Origin: Desulfomonilaceae bacterium | GTDB lineage: Bacteria > Desulfobacterota > Desulfomonilia > Desulfomonilales > Desulfomonilaceae | NCBI GenBank assembly: GCA_031082285.1 | Contig: JAVHLK010000052.1 | Coordinates: 1 to 34,023 of the forward strand | Length of the DNA: 34,023 bases | Reading direction: 5' to 3' | Shown: piece after piece, positions 33,842 to 34,023 of the stretch | Numbering within the stretch: the stretch's first letter is position 1 | Layout of the letters: every line of letters begins with the position of its first letter | Notes under the pieces: generated by a model | Database searches by the model: none | What the model saw: only the letters and a program-made list of their open reading frames with translations | What the model was told of the DNA's origin: nothing | Position numbers and translations under genes: made by a program

Positions 33842-34023
33842 ATGGTCAATATTCGGACGCTTACGGCTGGCCTCGTGCTCTCTATTGGGTGCCTGTTTCT
33901 TGCTTCCGACACCGATGCCCAGTGGAGTGTCGGTTTGTCTAATGCGAACAACGAATTCCTCTATGGTCACTACGGCCAACTAGGCCATCACGGATTCTTC
34001 GGAGAATACGATATCGACGCGAG
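33842..34023 (+). CDS. N-terminal part of an exported hypothetical protein (cut by window edge)
   Basis: ATG 33842 follows GGAGGGGGAG, an excellent ribosome binding site. Sixty codons are visible before the window ends. Residues 1-26 form a signal peptide (MVNIRTLTAGLVLSIGCLFL, then DTDA/Q). The start of the mature chain is rich in Gly, His, Tyr and Asn (a run such as NEFLYGHYGQLGHHGFFGEY). No family is recognised from this fragment. The long leader and strong upstream promoter suggest regulated or high expression. Confidence 0.65.
   Translation, partial: MVNIRTLTAGLVLSIGCLFLASDTDAQWSVGLSNANNEFLYGHYGQLGHHGFFGEYDIDA

Noticed and set aside
33629-33979. 116-codon minus-strand frame at the right end
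   Set aside because: It is antisense to the exported protein with an excellent ribosome binding site and signal peptide; basic, low-complexity translation suggests a shadow.

Overview
The window looks like a chromosomal segment of a GC-rich Gram-negative bacterium, most likely an anaerobic member of the Desulfobacterota (former Deltaproteobacteria; a Desulfomonile- or Syntrophobacter-like organism). This is inferred from gene content: a Liv-type ABC importer with an acyl-CoA ligase inside its gene cluster, a TRAP transporter, several CoA-ligase/thiolase genes, a DUF523 protein, a bifunctional class A PBP, and short helix-turn-helix-like repeat proteins. No rRNA, tRNA, CRISPR array, integrase or intact insertion sequence was seen.

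Layout. 1-2500: a truncated minus-strand gene and a plus-strand membrane protein that share one short repeat domain, with a glutaredoxin-like protein and a GNAT acetyltransferase between them. 2676-3494: an exported acetoacetate-decarboxylase-family protein, followed by a gene-free stretch of hairpins and short repeats. 3867-6760: a tandem-Cache histidine kinase overlapping its NarL-type response regulator. 7555-14723: livH, livM, a binding protein, a long-chain-type acyl-CoA synthetase, livG and livF, all on the plus strand. The sixth gene in this set would activate the imported acid. 14810-15095: a small minus-strand unit of unknown function. 15222-18591: 3-hydroxyacyl-CoA dehydrogenase and two thiolases, a partial beta-oxidation set.

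18831-22701 is a minus-strand run, transcribed as purine nucleoside phosphorylase, MTA/SAH deaminase-type amidohydrolase, purM and DUF523. It suggests nucleoside/methylthioadenosine salvage next to purine synthesis. 22998-24659 is a divergent fatty-acyl-CoA ligase. 24738-25840 is a small exported hypothetical and a DedA/YqaA-type membrane protein with an apparent one-base frameshift near its N terminus. 26127-28790 is penicillin-binding protein 1A. 28957-31945 is a TRAP transporter (dctP-dctQ-dctM order of transcription) with a strong hairpin between dctP and dctQ. 32176-33108 is a patatin-like phospholipase. The last 900 bases hold a near-consensus sigma-70 promoter, a long leader, and the start of an exported hypothetical protein cut by the window edge.

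How it fits together: the centre reads as a carboxylic-acid uptake, CoA-activation and thiolytic degradation region, possibly controlled by the adjacent two-component system. The substrate cannot be read from sequence. The least explained items are the repeat-domain proteins with a twin CX3C tail, the exported decarboxylase-family protein, the REPIN-like element at 11023-11117, and the long leader at the right end.
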